Positions 61,885 through 64,000 of a stretch of DNA of 64,000 bases are shown piece by piece. Numbering within the stretch: position 1 is the stretch's first letter; each line of letters starts with the position of its first letter. The stretch comes from an uncultured Chryseobacterium sp. GTDB taxonomy: Bacteria > Bacteroidota > Bacteroidia > Flavobacteriales > Weeksellaceae. The notes below the pieces were generated by a model, which was not told the DNA's origin, searched no databases, and worked only from the letters and a program-made list of their open reading frames with translations. The stretch is taken from NCBI RefSeq assembly GCF_936933875.1, contig NZ_CAKZIK010000014.1:19962-83961 (forward strand), read 5' to 3'. A program made the translations under genes and the position numbers.

Positions 61885-61892
61885 TAACTTTG
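61885..61892 (+). promoter_or_regulatory. -7 box of mazG
   Basis: TAACTTTG matches the consensus. The -33 region is T-rich without a clear TTTG at the right distance. The heptamer array begins 1 nt after this box. Confidence 0.45.
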
Positions 61893-61893
61893 T

Positions 61894-61949
61894 AAACATC
61901 AAACATCAAACATCAAACATCAAACATCAAACATCAAACATCCAACATC
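61894..61949. repeat. Heptamer array (AAACATC)7 plus one variant in the mazG leader
   Basis: Seven perfect AAACATC units (61894-61942) and a CAACATC unit lie between the -7 box and the ATG at 61959. The whole predicted leader is built of this repeat. Confidence 0.95.
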
Positions 61950-61958
61950 CATCAAAGT

Positions 61959-62729
61959 ATGAACACCAAAGAACAAAAACTCGAAGCCTTCTCAAAATTA
62001 CTCGACATCATGGACGATTTGCGCGAAAAATGTCCATGGGATAAAAAGCAGGATTTGCAAAGTCTCCGTCATTTAACTTTGGAAGAGGTGTACGAATTGT
62101 CGGATGCGCTTTTAGTGGAAGATTTACCCGAGATCAAGAAAGAGTTGGGCGATGTGCTGCTCCATTTGGTTTTCTATGCGAAAATCGGTTCCGAAAAGGG
62201 CAGTTTCGATATTGCAGATGTCATTAATTCTTTAAATGAAAAACTGATTTTCCGTCATCCGCATATTTACGGTGATGTTGAGGTGAAAGATGAAGAAGAA
62301 GTAAAACAAAATTGGGAAAAACTGAAACTTAAAGAAGGCAACAAATCTGTTCTTTCCGGAGTTTCGAAAGGAACGCCGAGTTTGGTGAAAGCATTTAGAA
62401 TTCAGGAGAAAGTAAAAGGAATTGGTTTCGAATTTGAAAACGCCGAAGACGCGTGGAAAAAAGTGGATGAAGAACTCGCAGAATTTCATGCTGAAAAGGA
62501 TTCAGAAAAGAAAGAACAGGAATTGGGTGATGTTTTCTTTTCATTAATCAACTATGCTCGAATTTCAGGTTTAAATCCTGATACAGCTTTGGAGAAAACC
62601 AATTTAAAATTCATTTCCCGCTTCCAAAAAATGGAAAATTTAGCGAACGAAAGAAGTTTAAATTTATCTGAAATGTCGCTCGAAAAAATGGATGAACTTT
62701 GGGAAGAAGCTAAATTAATCGACAATTGA
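61959..62729 (+). CDS. mazG: Nucleoside triphosphate pyrophosphohydrolase MazG
   Basis: 256 residues with two MazG domains. Domain 1 has CPWDKKQDLQSLRHLTLEEVYELSDAL and LGDVLLHLVFYA (ExxE and ExxD metal ligands); domain 2 has KKVDEELAEFHAEKD and LGDVFFSLINYA. The family hydrolyses (d)NTPs to monophosphates and lowers (p)ppGpp-related stress effects in E. coli. The leader contains a mutable heptamer array, which could tune expression. Confidence 0.95.
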   Translation: MNTKEQKLEAFSKLLDIMDDLREKCPWDKKQDLQSLRHLTLEEVYELSDALLVEDLPEIKKELGDVLLHLVFYAKIGSEKGSFDIADVINSLNEKLIFRHPHIYGDVEVKDEEEVKQNWEKLKLKEGNKSVLSGVSKGTPSLVKAFRIQEKVKGIGFEFENAEDAWKKVDEELAEFHAEKDSEKKEQELGDVFFSLINYARISGLNPDTALEKTNLKFISRFQKMENLANERSLNLSEMSLEKMDELWEEAKLIDN

Positions 62730-62793
62730 TAGTTGAAAGTTGAAGAAAGCCTTCAATCCTGTTAATTTTCAATTTTATATTTTCAATTTTTCC
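62724..62793. repeat. Two degenerate period-7 stretches after mazG
   Basis: Units ATTGATA, GTTGAAA, GTTGAAG (62724-62744) and TTTTCAA, TTTTATA, TTTTCAA, TTTTTCC (62766-62793). Confidence 0.6.
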
Positions 62794-62959
62794 ACTTTTA
62801 AGACTTTTTCCTTTAATTCTAAATCGCCGACTGTTCAATTGGTGTAAACAAGCCGCTCATCAGAATAAAAATCATCAGAATCATAAATTGATGAACATAG
62901 CCTTTTGCTGCGTTTCAGAAACAGTGGAAAACAAAAGTTCATAACCTCAAATAACAAAA

Positions 62960-62978
62960 CAAATGAATTAATCATTTG
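62960..62978. promoter_or_regulatory. Palindrome CAAATGA-N5-TCATTTG upstream of the last lipoprotein gene
   Basis: Perfect 7-bp inverted repeat around ATTAA, about 40 nt before the ATG at 63019. Size and symmetry fit a dimeric repressor site, but no regulator is identified. Confidence 0.4.
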
Positions 62979-63018
62979 ATTAAAATAATTTTCGGATTTT
63001 TGTGTCAAATTTTCAATA

Positions 63019-63891
63019 ATGTATAAAATTTCAGCTCTTTCTGTGCTTTTTTTAATGAACTGCAATTCCAAATCAACTTCTGAAAAACCTGTTGCTGATC
63101 ATTTGGAAACTGTGATCAGTTTACCTAAAGTTTTAGATGAAGTTTCGGGAATTGCGATGTCAGCGGACAGAAAATCCATTTATGCCATTGCAGACCAGGG
63201 AAATCCAAACGTAGTTTATGGACTTGATTTTGCCGGAAAAATTATCGGAGAAAAGGAAATCGAAAACGTTGAAAATATCGACTGGGAAGACATTACCAGT
63301 GATAAAAACGGATTTACCTACATCGGAAATTTTGGTAACAACGAAAACGACCGAAAGGATTTGTCCATCCTTAAAATTGATATGAAAAAAGGAGATTCAA
63401 GTACGCCGGTTCTTCAGGAAACTAAATTTTCTTATCCGGAACAAACAGCATTTCCTCCAAAAAAATCTGAGTTGCTTTACGATTGCGAAGGATTTGTGGT
63501 GTACAAAGACAGTTTTTATCTCTTCACCAAAAACAGAAGCAAGAATTTCGACGGAACATTTTTAGTGTATAAAGTTCCGAACAAGGCAGGAAATTTTCCT
63601 GCAAAGTTAGTCGGGAAACTACAGCTGGAAGGCAATTTCAACGATGCTGCCATCACTTCTGCAACGATCAGCTCTGCGGAAAATAAAATCGTTTTGTTGA
63701 GTCACAAAAATATTTTTGTGCTTGAAAATTTTAATGAAAACGATTTCAGCAAAGCAACTATTAAAACCGTAAGCCTAAATCATAATTCTCAAAAAGAATC
63801 GATTGTTTTCAAAGATGATAAAACGCTTTTAATCGCTGATGAAAAGGATAAAGGTGAGGGCGGAAATGTTTACAGTTTTACTTTGGACTAA
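63019..63891 (+). CDS. Lipoprotein with predicted beta-propeller fold (SdiA-regulated-like), function unknown
   Basis: 290 residues. A short lipoprotein signal (MYKISALSVLFLMNC, Cys15) is followed by repeated strand motifs such as VLDEVSGIAMSADRKSIYAIADQG, NIDWEDITSDKNGFTYIGNFGNN and ESIVFKDDKTLLIADEK. These suggest a propeller like that of SdiA-regulated or phytase-like proteins; conserved catalytic residues cannot be named with confidence. A palindrome lies just upstream. Confidence 0.65.
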   Translation: MYKISALSVLFLMNCNSKSTSEKPVADHLETVISLPKVLDEVSGIAMSADRKSIYAIADQGNPNVVYGLDFAGKIIGEKEIENVENIDWEDITSDKNGFTYIGNFGNNENDRKDLSILKIDMKKGDSSTPVLQETKFSYPEQTAFPPKKSELLYDCEGFVVYKDSFYLFTKNRSKNFDGTFLVYKVPNKAGNFPAKLVGKLQLEGNFNDAAITSATISSAENKIVLLSHKNIFVLENFNENDFSKATIKTVSLNHNSQKESIVFKDDKTLLIADEKDKGEGGNVYSFTLD

Positions 63892-63933
63892 AACTTTAGT
63901 TTTCTTAAATCTATTTTATCGGTGGCAAAAATA

Positions 63934-64000
63934 TTAAAATCCTAAACCAATTCCCGCAGAAATTCTTCCACCATCCGAACCGTAGAAATACTGTGCTCTC
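63934..64000 (-). CDS. C-terminal end of an outer-membrane barrel protein (partial)
   Basis: On the minus strand an open frame enters from the right edge and ends at TAA (63934-63936). It reads RAQYFYGSDGGRISAGIGLGF, with the terminal phenylalanine and alternating pattern typical of the last strand of an outer-membrane barrel. Only about 21 codons are visible. Confidence 0.6.
   Translation of the reverse strand, partial: RAQYFYGSDGGRISAGIGLGF

Noticed and set aside
62835..63071. 78-codon minus-strand ORF overlapping the last lipoprotein gene
   Set aside because: It overlaps the signal-peptide region of the plus-strand gene and shows no protein-like pattern.

Overview
The window is a low-GC chromosomal segment from a flavobacterium, most likely of the Chryseobacterium/Kaistella group (Weeksellaceae). 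This rests on several signs. PorX, the PglZ-type response regulator of type IX secretion, is present, and so is a cargo protein with a C-terminal sorting domain. LpxC and FabZ are fused, LpxD is duplicated around lpxC-lpxA-efp, and several promoters match the Bacteroidetes pattern TTTG-N17-20-TAnnTTTG. The genus is inferred from overall protein flavour, not from a marker gene. No rRNA, tRNA, CRISPR array, prophage or insertion sequence was seen.

Bases 1-22,682 form a Wzx/Wzy-type capsule or exopolysaccharide locus, all on the + strand and tightly packed. It opens with a 5'-truncated FlaA1/WbpM-type 4,6-dehydratase, the export lipoprotein Wza and the Wzc co-polymerase/tyrosine kinase. Next comes a nucleotide-sugar block: a cupin, a CapE-type dehydratase, two DegT-family proteins of which one has lost the PLP lysine, a hexapeptide acyltransferase and a GNAT. 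Then follow flippase, glycosyltransferases, an EpsG-type polymerase, a secreted DUF4838 protein, two epimerases/reductases, and two different initiating phosphoglycosyl transferases in tandem. After an isolated conserved gene and 0.9 kb of repeat-rich spacer come rmlC-rmlB-(four-helix-bundle gene)-rmlA. No rmlD is in the window.

Bases 28,100-64,000 are mostly housekeeping: rimO, an RlpA-like protein, xth, porX, an HD phosphohydrolase, the lipid A cluster lpxD-lpxC/fabZ-lpxA with efp and a second lpxD, sucD, an ABC exporter of the NatAB type, and dusB. Two large envelope proteins follow: a SprA-like protein, and an M1-peptidase-like protein that has lost its zinc site and carries a C-terminal barrel. 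After these come a T9SS cargo protein, yceI, a FrnE-type DsbA, an AEC transporter, a eukaryote-ordered PyrE-PyrF fusion, a serine hydrolase, sixA, ruvX, def and mazG.

The most interesting non-gene structure has two parts. First, period-7 tandem repeats with different unit sequences occur in many intergenic spacers, several of them in 5' leaders (mazG, rimO, efp). Second, a 19/21-identical box lies exactly 20 bp upstream of the -7 element of both yceI and frnE, which suggests one shared regulator. Several genes (lpxD, xth, dusB, ruvX) have the -7 box 4-6 nt from ATG, so their mRNAs may be leaderless.
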